Shown in pieces: positions 44,419 through 56,100 of a stretch of 64,000 nt of DNA. The DNA is from Copromyces sp. CBS 386.78 (Eukaryota > Ascomycota > Sordariomycetes > Sordariales > Sordariaceae), in the NCBI GenBank assembly GCA_030685235.1, contig MU839129.1, forward strand, positions 124,001 through 188,000, given 5' to 3'. The position numbers and the translations under genes were made by a program. The first letter of the stretch is position 1, and every line of letters begins with the position of its first letter. The notes under the pieces are model-generated. The model did no database searches. It had not been told where the DNA came from and saw nothing but the letters and a program-made list of their open reading frames with translations.

Positions 44419-45220
44419 TTTCTCTTGCGGATGGATGCTCTCTTGTTATAAGTAGTTTCTGTGATCCTACAAGTCGTACATCTTTCCACGTTTTTGACTA
44501 GGGCTTCGACTTGACGGGGTGCATGCCCGACTATGGTACATATCTGTACCATCTCGGGCGTTATCGTGCTTTCTACCGAGTGGTGATAAATGACATGTTC
44601 AATGCATCCGGGTTATATATCGATAGAACTGGCAAAGGTGCTAGCTATCATGAAGTTTATTGCTGTAGTGATGCTATGGGCAGAATAGCTAAAACGATGA
44701 ATACCTGCAAACGGACTGTTGTGCGACCATTATCCCTTGCTCCCGATGTCTTTCCGAAAGAGCTAAACCCTTTCATACCCGACCCGAATGGATCCTTTGA
44801 AGGTAAAAAGAACACCTACCCCGAAAGTCTCTGAATGGATGATAAAGCCCCCTAAGAAAGGCAAGAGCGTGGCAGCTTCAATGGTATCTGTAGGCATGGG
44901 CATCGCTCTTTCCTCCCTCAACATATTTGTAGGCGATGCTCCTTCCTTCCTCAACGAACTCCAAACCTTGCTCGGAAAATTATCCATCTGCCTGCAGCTG
45001 ATGGACGGGCAAGCAGGACATTAGATATCGTTGATCCTTCTTGATCGATTCCGCTTACTATCCCCCAATTCTGTCACGGAACCTCAGAGTGTCTCGTCAG
45101 CTCTTGCTTTGCTTTCCTTCACTCCGTCCCGGTCAAACCCTCAACCTCAAGAGCCATGACACCCACATCACCCTTTTTCCTCCCCTCCCCTTCCCTCCCC
45201 CGACGGTGAGTCCTCTCTAC
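44419..45220. other. spacer between the dioxygenase relic and the BTB gene
   Basis: A 107-codon plus-strand frame (44511-44834) and overlapping frames on both strands have no family resemblance. Not annotated as genes. Confidence 0.4.
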
Positions 45221-47529
45221 TCACTCGTCATCAACCGGCTCAGCCTTCACTACTCCCACCAATGGCATCCCCGCCTCCTCCGCCGTCTGCGCCTTATGCC
45301 ACGGCAACAGCTCCTCCGGCCTGGGCTTCTCATGGAACGCATGTCTAGCCTTGATCTTCATAGTCGGCACGTTCTCGCCAATCACCCACTTCCAATCGGC
45401 CAACATCTTGAACATCTCGTACGACACGTCGCACCTAGGCTCCATGACCTCCTGCCAGTCGAGAGGCAGGGGGCCCCTCCGCTTGGCTCCAAAGAGATGG
45501 AACATGCAATGGGCAACTAGGAGGCGCCTCATTTGAGAATCGGGCGCCTGCGCCGTGTTCTCAAAGATGAATTGCACGTCATGAAGGTCAGGGACACGCA
45601 CCTCCTCTGTCTCGGCGGCGTAGTAATTGTATAAGACGTCGATGCAGGCGTTTCGTAGGCCGGGGAGCTGGACGGTTTGGCCGAGGATGTACAACCCCAA
45701 GTAGTCGCGGACGGTGACTTGGTGGAGCTGGGGAGGGGGGAATTTGAAGACCTTTTGCCCGCCCGAGGTGGCAAAGGCGGTGCCGTAGAGCCAGCGGATT
45801 AGAAGGGCGAAGAGCTTGGGCTCCGTGGTGGGGAGGTGGACTTCTTCAATAACCTCGGGCTGTCCAACCTGGCCTGCTGAGGCGGGGGCGAGGTTTTGGG
45901 GGTGGTCGATGTCGCCAGGAGAGGACGAGGAGCCTTTGATGGGCTCGTGCTCAGGGTTGAAGAGACGCTTGAAGTAGGGAGAGTTGTACGAGAGCAGTTG
46001 CTCGTGGACGTTCCACTTGCGGCGCTCGGGGCCGACGCTGATAACGACGATGCGGCCTGTGAGCCAGTTGGTTCTGTGGGAAAAAATGGTCAGTAACCTT
46101 ATCTTTCGTTGTTGATGATGATGGAAGGGAATGGGGATACTACTAACCCATCAGGAGGCAAGTTGGGCAAACTGGGGTTAACGATAGGCGGTCCATTGCG
46201 CGAGGTAATGCTCGTAACGGAAGTCACAGAAGCCACACTTCCGGCTCTGTCTCCCCTCTCCGGGGCTACTTGTCCACGCTGAGGAGCGGCTCCCATGGTA
46301 ACGGCACTGGGAGTGCGAGGTTGGGCAAACGGGACCTGCTGGGGCATGGGAGATGCTCCACGGCTGAACGGCGAAAACTGGCCTTCACCACCAGCGACAC
46401 CACCTGGTCCCTCTCTACTGTCAAAAGAAGCAGGATGCGTGGGCGTCTGAGTCGCTGAAGCGTTCGGAACCGGAGCATACGGACCAAAGATTGAGCCAGA
46501 CATATTTCCAGAGCCAGAGACATGTCCCGCCGTGATATTTCCACCAGAAAATAGTCGGCGAGCGGTAGGCCTCTCCAAGTCGATCTCTGCGCGTCTCTTA
46601 GTGCGGTTATTGCCGTGGCCGTTGTCGCTGGTGTTGTTGTTACTCATGTTGTCCCTGTCGCTACGGCCAAAGGCGCTGCCGCCGGTGTTGCCTCTGTTCA
46701 TGTCGACAGAAGTGATGGAGCTCAAACTCTCAAGGACCTCAAGACTCTCCTCCCTGATTGCGATCTCGTCGTTATCCTGAGGCTGCTGCGACTGCGACTG
46801 CTCGACCTGTTGGGACTGCTGAGTTTGCTGAGTTTGCTGAGCTTGCTGGGGCTGGTGTTGTTGCTGGTGCTCCTGCTCCTGCTGATGCTGTTGCTGAGAT
46901 CGTTGCGCCTGTTGAGATTGTTGATGCTCCTGCAACACTTGCTGCTGTAAAATACTAGCAGCAGTCTGTGCATCCTCTGTCGAACGGGACGACGACGGAA
47001 CAACATGAGACGAAGAAGTGGAAGGAGGGGGAGGAGTGTCCAGGTCCAGGCAGGGAACCTCGCGGTCCTTGGCATTTGCAGCAGTGAATGACTTTGAGAG
47101 CGGGTGGGCCGGGGTATATGTACCTTCGAGCGGCTGCGTTTGCCGCTTTGGAAGCTGTTGGCCCCACTGGTTCTGCCTGGACTCCTGAAGATACAGGAGT
47201 CTCCGACGTTGCTGTTCCTTGAAGCTCTTTTCGTGGTTACTAGCCGAAGTACCAGTGGTGGAAGACGTTGAAGCAGTAACAGTGACCGTGGGAGTGGATG
47301 AGGATGCAGGGGCTGATGATGATGAGGGAGATGAACCTGGACCTGAAGCTGATTGCTCAGGGCCACGTTGAATGGGGATAATCTCAGGCCGATGCTGGGA
47401 CTCGTTCGTAGAGGTACCTCCTGTGACTCTGCCGAACGTTGCTCTCCGGTGAGATTCGGCGCGGTTGTGGTCAAAGGCGTGTGGACGACGTCCGCTGAGC
47501 GGGAGCTCATCGTCGCTGGAAGGCGGCAT
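45221..47529 (-). CDS. BTB/POZ-domain protein with long polyglutamine linker
   Basis: Exon 47529-46148 joins exon 46073-45221 across a 74-base intron (GTTAGT...CCACAG), giving 744 residues. The N-terminal 455 residues are disordered and Ser/Thr/Pro/Gln-rich. A Gln/His-rich run around residues 195-260 (QQQHQQEQEHQQQ, QQAQQTQQTQQSQQ) resembles a prion-like segment. A small basic patch NRTKRRAEIDLERP could be a nuclear signal. The BTB/POZ fold starts right after the intron: TGRIVVISVGPERRKWNVHEQ, SYNSPYFKRLF, LFALLIRWLYG, YILGQTVQLPGLRNACID. Fungal proteins of this architecture are mostly uncharacterised; BTB domains commonly mediate dimerisation or Cullin-3 recruitment, so a regulatory adaptor role is inferred. 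Confidence 0.88.
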
Positions 47530-48582
47530 GGTGATGGATGGTCAAGTTGATTGTGAGTGAGTTGAGGTATCGTTTGTGGAATCGTCAACTGCGTTTGAAA
47601 GTATTCTGAGACGTGACCCGTGAAAGGCTTAACAAATGAAAATCTATGGGAAGCCGGTAAGTATAAGACCTGGTTATCCAGATGCCCAGGAAAAGCCTTG
47701 ATTTTGTTGTGAGTTGAAAGGAAGAAGTGGAAGTAATCCCAAAGCCAGCGAAACCTTATACCCTCCCAACTCTAAGAACGTTGAGGTGCGTGAGGATATC
47801 GAAGGTGGCTGCCATCTCGAACGTTTGTTGATGGCAGCCTGCCACTTTTCATCCCATATCTCCAAAACAATCCCAGGTCAGATTCACCATGAAGATCGTC
47901 ACTCGAACGATACTTACCACCAGCACAACGAGTGCAAACAGCAAGCGTTTGAGCCGACTGTCCAGATAGAAAAAAAGGTCATTCTCTTGAACTTTCCGGG
48001 GTTACTCGTGCCGTCCTCGGTTTCCTGGCGATGGGAACTGGCCTGACGTGGGCGAGTGAATGGCATCTGATTCAAATTCCTCCGGAAACTCCAAGACATA
48101 AACATCGTCGCTGGTCTATAGGACTTCCAGTTTCATCAGTGACTTGTTTTGAGCTCAAGATCAACGAAAGGCACTTTGTGAATCCGACGATATGGCAACA
48201 CTTACAGCAAGCTTTGTCGGAGGAGATAAAAAAGCAGACAGGGAACTGCCTCGTGGAATTGAACTTGATAGAAACCATCACTGTATCATCCCGGACCTTC
48301 TCCGCTTCACAATTATGTCTTCCAAGAACGATGGTGTTGTTTCGATCCTCTTCAATTTGATGACCACAAACCATCATATCCATGCATGCATAGATGGTCC
48401 GCCAGTGTCTTATCCCTAATCAAACACTAATGCAGTTGTAGTGTGATCCTCTCATTCCTCCTCCCATGGTGGCTGAAAATGCAAGAGTTGCTTCGCAACA
48501 AATGAACAAAAGAAAAATAACCCGAAAAAGAAAACCTCATGGCATCATCATAGACCGTCCCATGCTTCGAATCGAATCCCCT
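47530..48582. other. spacer between the BTB gene and the small mitochondrial protein gene
   Basis: Promoter of the BTB gene at the left and 3' end of the small mitochondrial protein gene at the right. No gene seen. Confidence 0.5.
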
Positions 48583-48981
48583 TTACTGGGCCTCCTTCTT
48601 GGTACCCTTGGCCTCAGCGACGCGGTCCTTAAGCTGACGCTTGCTGGCCTCCTCGAACTCGGCGTCCGACATGCGGTCGGCCTTGACGTTCTCCTCGCTG
48701 TTGGAGGCGAGCTCAGGCTTCCAGTGGCCCTTGCCCTCCTTCTGCTTCCTGAGGGAGTCCTGCTTGTGGTCTTCGTAGGCCTGGGGATCAGGGTCGGCTG
48801 TTGGTGGATTGGGTCAGTATCATGTGTGTGAGGAGGAGGAGGGGTTGTGGAAGGAGAACATACCGGAAGACGACTCCTTGAGCTTAAGGCTGGCAGTGGA
48901 AGCAATGGTCCTCCGCGCGGAAGCGGCGACGAAGGTCTGGCGGGCAGTGAGAGCGGAAGCGGTGGAGATGCGGGCGAACAT
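48583..48981 (-). CDS. small conserved mitochondrial protein
   Basis: Exons 48981-48864 and 48797-48583 across a 66-base intron encode 110 residues. The N-terminus MFARISTASALTARQTFVAA with following SARRTIAST is a classic Arg/Ser/Ala mitochondrial presequence. The mature part is short, charged and Lys-rich: DPQAYEDHKQDSLRKQKEGK, then GHWKPELASNSEENVKADR and a helical tail rich in Lys/Glu. The central block is of a kind widely conserved in fungi, but I cannot attach a trusted name or function. The gene is too finely split for a long open frame; the splice junction keeps the frame in phase 1. High expression is plausible, because the 5' region has TTGTTGTTTG- and CAAC-type leader sequence, but this is inference. 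Confidence 0.8.
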
Positions 48982-51900
48982 TGTGAAGGTTGTCGTTTGT
49001 TGTTGGTTGTGTAGTTTAGGTTGATGTGTGTGTGTGTGTAAGTCGATGAAGAGGAAATTGATCTTGTCTTGATTGGTTGGTTTGGATGTAATGGAGGGTA
49101 TCTGTTTTATGCTGTCTGATAATAGGTAGAAAGAAGATAGCCCGAGGTAGCAGAGAGAGACACGAAGCTTTTATGATGAGGGGGCGCTCGGTAGTAGCTG
49201 CCTTGAAGCAGGTAGGGAGATGGCAGTTCGCGATCTACCATGACGTCACCACACACCTCTTTGGCCAACGGGACAACGGATGATGGTGATGTTTACAACG
49301 ACAAGAACCGCAAGAACCACGAGGATCTCTCTGCCACTTCTGTTTTAGACGTGCAAATCTCTGCCAGGGGCTTTGAAAGCTTGAGATGCAATCCTTTTGA
49401 TTTGTATGGTTGCTGGTTTGTTTATACGTACACCAAAATCGCTGCTCTCACGGTCCTTCCATCGTACTTCTCCCCTAGCTAACACTCGTCTGAGCCTTTG
49501 TGCAGCTCATTGAGGCCATACAGTACTGACCAACCGAGGGCATCATAATTCCAATCATCATCCATACCCCAAGACATCGACGGGAACGCTGACGTTGTTC
49601 CTGCTAAGCACAGACAAAAGTGGATCCATACTGGCGTCCAAGCTGAGGTGATAGTCCCCTTACTTATCCACCAGCAATAACAACAAGCAAGTTCGAGTTC
49701 CTGAGCCTTGGCCAAGTTCTGCAGTGACGATATTCAGAGGAGTCGTGCCTGGAGACTATCTGATTGAGGTCGGTGAACTCCATCCAGAGATATCGATGGA
49801 AGCGCCTGTTCCAAGGGCGTCCATCCCTTCAACGCCAGACTTGGCCGTTCACGACAGTCCGTCCCTGTCAACTTTATTGACACCGACGTCATAGCTTTCG
49901 TATGTTCTGGCCCTGTCAACAACTCAACACAGCCCTACCAGGAACAAAAGCATTGACATCTCCCTCATTCTGTCAACGTCAGAGCAGTGGATTCCCTCAA
50001 AATCATATCTGACGACAGCGAAAGAGAGATGATGCAAGTCAAAGACAATATGAGGATTTTGAAAAGATGACCGGAAAGATGCCTGACGTTTGCATTTGAG
50101 CATACCTGAGCTGACACTTGTCGAGCAGTGGCAGTGCATTTGCATTGCATATGACATGCGAATTTCGGGAGAGATGTCGTCGGGGTCCGCGGAACCCTCC
50201 GACCTCATCGTCGAGCTTCCGATCCGATTTCAACCTAGCCTCCGGATCGGGACCCACTCGAATTCCCGAAGAAACGGCGGAACGGACATGACTCGCGAAC
50301 CAGCAGAATGCCAATGTCCGATTGCCAAGCATCAAGTCGGAGGACCTGCCGGCGGCCGACTCGGGTCTGATCGAGGGCCAGTATAGCCGGACATCGGGGG
50401 ACTAGACACTCAGTCATGCTCATACCTCCAGCACTTTCGAGCGCTGGGGAGATATCGCCGTGGATTCAGTGGACGGCAGAGGTGTACCGACCGACACCAT
50501 ATTCCCACACCAATCTATTTATCCATGGAAGTCGGCCATGACCTTCGATATCATCCCAAAGTCCTACAGAGATCCAGCATCTCGTACTCCTCCTAGGCCA
50601 TCGGCATACTGGATCTTCGGGGCGAGGATGGGAACAAACTGGCTACAATTACCTCTCTTGGTAACCAAACGTGTCCAAGCTACAGGAGGACAAGGCCAGA
50701 GAGAAGACGTCCGGTACGCGTTCTTGTTGCTCGCAACTTGATCAAGTTTCCATGGTGCTGCCTACGGACGAGTGAGGGTTTTACCTGCTGTTGGGATCGT
50801 TGGGTCGGTCGTTTCCCCAAGTATCGAACGTGAAACACCGGAAAAATCATACCGAACACTTAGGCACAGGTCTTGTCCTCTGACATATGGGCGGAGTTGC
50901 ACCACCTGGGAACGAGTCAACCCCGAAGACGCCCAATAGGGACCGCTGCTAGACGAGGCAGTATCGATACACAGTAAGGGACGACTGGTGGATGAGTTGG
51001 ACTGTCAGAAGGGTCAATACTAAGTGGGATTCCCTGGTGTGGCTCACTACTGCAGAGTCCATTACGTCTTTGGGCTTGCAGACTTGGAGCCACCGAGAGT
51101 AAGAGAGACCTTGGTGATGGCCCCCCGGAGGAAAGTACACGGTTATGACAAAGGTAGTTTCCAAGTCGTAACGGCGGATGGGCATTTGAGCCTTTGGGCT
51201 TGAGTTCCGTACCGGCGGTACCGCACAGTGCAGTCCCGTCCATACCGTAGGACCGGGGCTCGGGGCTTGGAGTGCCGTGTCCCCACCCCGTAAAGGTTCC
51301 GGGACTGACACCCGTCAGCCCGGAGACGGGATGGCCGAATGGCGCAGCCCGGACACCTCCCCAACAACGGCATGAGCCGCGTCCGCATCCGATTCGCATG
51401 GCGGCACGTTTGTGGAAAACATGGGGAAGTGGAAGGAACCGATTGGCCCCCGCCCCGGCTGTCCGGTCTCGCCCTCGTCATGGGCCACGGGGAGACCGGC
51501 CAACATGGCGGAATCGGCACCGCCAATTCGTGATGTACTGCCCCACAAGATTTGAAAAGAACAAATTTAGAAATACGAAAGAAGCTGGAGCTGGAAACAA
51601 AAAAACAGGCCAATCACCGAAAGCCACAAATGGCCGAATGCTTTCGCCAGGAATTGGGAAATGAAGGACCACCAAAAACCGGTTTTCGCTTGGGCAGTGC
51701 CCGCCGCAGCGAAAGGTCCAGACTCCCACAAAACATTGAATTGTGAAAACATAAAAATCTCGCAACTCCACAGCTGTATGTAACTTTCCATGTAACGAAG
51801 TCCATGAAACAGTGATGCACAACTGTACAGCACAGTGAACCACGCTGCACAGTGCAGTGCATAGCCGCGGCGCTTCGGATTTTCTCCACAGAGGAGGTTA

Positions 51901-53100
51901 CACATTTTGAATGGAGACTCCATTTCGTCGCTTCCCGGAGACAAGGTGGAAGCCGACGACGAGACGAGAGACGAGACGACGAAGAGAATACGGTATGGGC
52001 CTGACATATCGTACTGTGTTTGGGCATTTTAACAACAAGAAGAGGACAGACATACCCCAACTTCCATTTGCAGGCGACATTGGACCGAGAAACTTCAAGA
52101 TGAGATATGCAAGCACTTAAAACCCTTGAAAGCCACGCCAGACAGGGCAGGAGGCAGCGTTACCGTAGCATGCCATGTCGACCATGTCCTTGCCCTGCCA
52201 GAGTGCCAGACATGCCGAATGTACGACTCTGAATCAAGATTGACAATCCCTCTACCAACAGCACCCAATGCGGAAGTTTTCTCCGGATTTTGTGTGCAAA
52301 TCTCTCTTTTGTGAAGACTTCAAGATCTCGAAGAAGCGAGCAACTTTCCCCCACGAATACCGAGATGAGATCGGAGATGGAACTGGCCTTGCGGGTCAAC
52401 AAGGACCAGGTAGATCGCGGCTTTGATGATCTTGATTAACACAAGCGAGCGAGGGTATTCTCATAAAAGAAAAAGAGGATGGAGAAAGTTCAGTTTGGGA
52501 AAAAGGTCCGCAGAGTGGTGATTGTCAACGGCTTATGGTAGGCGTCTGAGGTGACCAGAAAAGGCAAATGATAACTAAAAATGTACAGAGAGGTACATAC
52601 TACCCTATCCCAGTTTCATAGGTGGTTTGAGAAATGCGATGCGTAAAGGATCATGATCCGAATAGCAAAAGCATAATGCTAGGCTTTTTACTAGCGAGAC
52701 TAGGTAGGTATGTGTCAGATTTGCACCACTACACCAGACCTGCAAAATTGGAGCTCCGACATTGTCGGAGTAGTGGCTTCTCAACCAACCCTATATTCTG
52801 ACAGTATGTGCCTAAGGCCTCTCCAAGACGAGGGGCCATAGTCAGCTAGTCAGACATTGACAATGGCCTTAGTGTAGTGTATACAAATGTAAGACGGACC
52901 GGATCTCCTGTTTCTGACCCGTCTCATCATCTGTTTTCTTGTCGATCATTCGGGGATTACGTGTACCCAGAGCGAGCGGCATAGATTCGCGGTGTATGGG
53001 TACATGGAGTCCGATGTTCTATCTACACTATCGTGGCACACGCGAGAGGCACGGTGTATATGGAATCTTCCTAGGGTAGAGAGACGGGCATGGATTTCAT
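48982..53100. other. gene-poor region, part 1
   Basis: Left end is the promoter of the small mitochondrial gene. Beyond it many short frames on all strands overlap without family resemblance or coherent splice patterns. A GC-rich stretch lies at 51130-51540 and a purine-rich GAGACGA repeat at about 51958-51980. No gene supported. Confidence 0.4.
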
Positions 53101-56100
53101 GTCAGATGATGAGATGGGTAAGCAGCCGGACCGCCGTCCATAGGTATCGCGGTTGGCAATCCGCTGTTGATTCGCTAATGATCTGATCCGGTTCCAAGGC
53201 GTTTAGTCTTTCTTCCGTTGTCAGGTTTTGCTTGGCTGGGCTATTGTTGTCGTCTGTCGTTGTCGTTGTCGGAGTTGGAGTTGGAGAGCCCTGACGACTC
53301 CGTGGCAGCTTCTCTGTCTGTCTCATGATTGTTTCGCTGGGCAATATATGTAGACCCGGGCCGGCCGGGACTAGACCAAACTGTACATAGTCGGGAGTCG
53401 GGCGGCAGTCAAGTCATGTGTCCCCGTATCAACGTGACCGTTGAGTTTTGTTGGCGACCTCAGACTGGACGAACCGGACAAGCCCAATATGTAGGTGTTA
53501 GCCCGAACCTTTATTTTTGGTTGGGGATTGGAGATTGGGGGGGAAAAAAATATCAAATCGAACGCGAGGCCCGGGCGTTTCGTCCGAACCGAGTCGAGTC
53601 GCTCGGTTTCCCCAGATTTTTGTCCACTCACTATCCCTTCTCCCGCCCGCTGCCCGCTGCCCGCCGCCGGTAATACTTGGGTACATGTAGGAACGGAGAA
53701 AGCAAGGGGTGGTGCAATGGTTATACCGAGCTGGAATAGCAGCATTGGCCATCGGGTATCGCTTTTCCCATTCACCATTCTTCTATTGTTCGAACAATAT
53801 GCCGTTCGCTCAGTTCCCTGCCGTGCCGTTTGTTCTTGCCCGCGTGGCCCTCTTCCAAATCGACATCGAACGTCCGTTCGGCAGGCATTCCATTCCATTC
53901 ATTCATGCCATGTCGACGTCTCGTCACCTCATGGCATGTCATTCAGGTTAAAGCGGCTCACGGCACTCGCCCAAACAATGGAACAGCAATGCTATCCAAT
54001 CGGGAATCGGAAAACCTTCGCTTCCACTTCCCGTCCCTCCAGTCACGCCGCAAAAAAAGAAAAAAAGAAAGAGACGAAAAAAGAGTAGCGGTGAAGTGGG
54101 CAGTGCTAAAACAACAACAACAACCCTAAGTATTCTCAAAAGCCTTTCCAGAATGGGAATGGATTGGGCCCTTGGGGGGGTTTTTAGTGTACACTTGCAC
54201 GCACACAGTGCTTCTGTGTCATTGTCAACTGCACCGAAGCGACGAGATGCCCACTTCCAGATAGCTGGGGCCATCTCCACACAATCTGTGCCAGCGAAAT
54301 TTGATATTACGGTTATTTGAGAATCCGATTGTGAAAGGATGGATGGCCCAAGCTTTGAATCTTGTGTGAACGACGGTTGGAAGGCGAACCTTGTGAGATG
54401 TGATGAACCGAATTAAATGGCTTGCCGAGCGGCGAGCCAGAACAACGACAACGGCGGCCAACTCGTTGACATGGAACCACACAGCAACCAAGTGATGGTG
54501 TTGTTGTGGACGAAATGGTGGGGGTGCATTTTGGGACCTTGGATGGACACACTTGCAGATGTGAGTGAGGACACAAGCCGCAGTTGCACAACTGCAACCT
54601 CTTGCGAATTGCGAGGGAGTACATGACTCGGGAATCTGATAAACTCGAGACGCAAAGGTCTCCTCTCGTTGTTGGTGTCTCCAGTGGGAGCAGCACACCC
54701 TCTTCGTTTTCGTTTCCCACGTGTACTTTGAAATGTGCCTTGAGTGCCTTGGCCCATCAGCCTTCAGATATTTAGATAGATATACAAGCGTACTACCACC
54801 CATAGAGTAGGTACACTCCATCTTGGACATGCGGCGTAGTGTATTGATCTTATGATCTGCATGGGCCTGGAAGAAAATGCTCAAAAATCGAACGAACCGG
54901 GCGTCGTCGTTGTTACTGTCGTGTATGCAAGCACTTTAGCAAAAAGGTGGGTTTGAATAAGGTAGGTGGTAGTGTAGGGGGAGGTGAGATCGCTTCGCTC
55001 AATACGTATCCCGGGCCGTCATTGTTTAATTCCCTGGTTCCGTCCGCATTTCTCATTTCTTGCTCGCAACCGACACCGACGGCGATAAGATTGGCGTTGA
55101 CGGTGAATTGGGATGCACCGGCATGTCCTCAAATTCATCGACACAAGAGTCGTCTCCCCACTCGGGTTTCAAGGGGAACAAAGGGGCGTGCACCGGTACG
55201 TACAGTACCTGAACCAGCAAGTCGAACCCTGCCCCGCCCCCTCCTACCCCCTCTTTCCGTCTCGAGAAAAAGGTACCGTCACCGAGATGAGAGAACGGGA
55301 GCCGAGTGATAGCGTGTGTGATGGCACTTTCAGCGAAATGGCCTGTGACTTCTACATTTCGCTGATATGTCCTGGATCTTCGCTTCTCGTGCATCTCGTC
55401 ACATAGGTACAAGAGCCGAGGATCTCCATCCTTCATCTGGATCATAACAGCTCAACCGGGTACTACAAATCCCATCTTCTAGGAAGGTCCTATAGTATAG
55501 CTGGGCGTATCTTAACAGATTGTCGAGCCCCTCGGCATTTCTTTTCATGACGACCGAAGGATGAGCGATGCAAATCAACGATGACAGAATATAGAATGTC
55601 AACGACAAGGATACCTTAATGGGGAGTTTGCCCCTTTCGTCACCCGTCAAAACCCCACCCTAGGCCCGGACGTCATGATGGGACAGTCGGGAGGGAAAAG
55701 GGGTTATGCACTGGTTGATATCAACATGAATAAATCCCATTCCGACAATTGTTCGCCATGATTCAAGCGGCGAGTTTTTGAGGCTTGGGAACGACCTCTT
55801 TCTGTCGTCAGTGTTGTGTAAGTCCCGACGTCGCTGGTTTGCATGTCTGCAGTCGTTCAGGAACCCCTTGAACCCCTGTGGGGAACCCTGCTATCGTGAC
55901 ACGTGCGTGAGTTCCCGAGCACACACGACGATGCCACTCTGCTTTGTCGTCGTTCATCCGTTCAACCACCGGTAGTGAACAGATTCGATGTTTAGTTTCG
56001 AGATCTGTCTAGATATTGCCTCTGGTTGCCTTTCTTACCGTCCTGCCCCGTATAGCTTTCTGCGGCACGGAACACAGAGGCACAGGTTCAGCCGGGGCGC

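Noticed and set aside
44511..44834. 107-codon plus-strand frame
   Set aside because: No family resemblance, and equally long frames overlap on the other strand just downstream.
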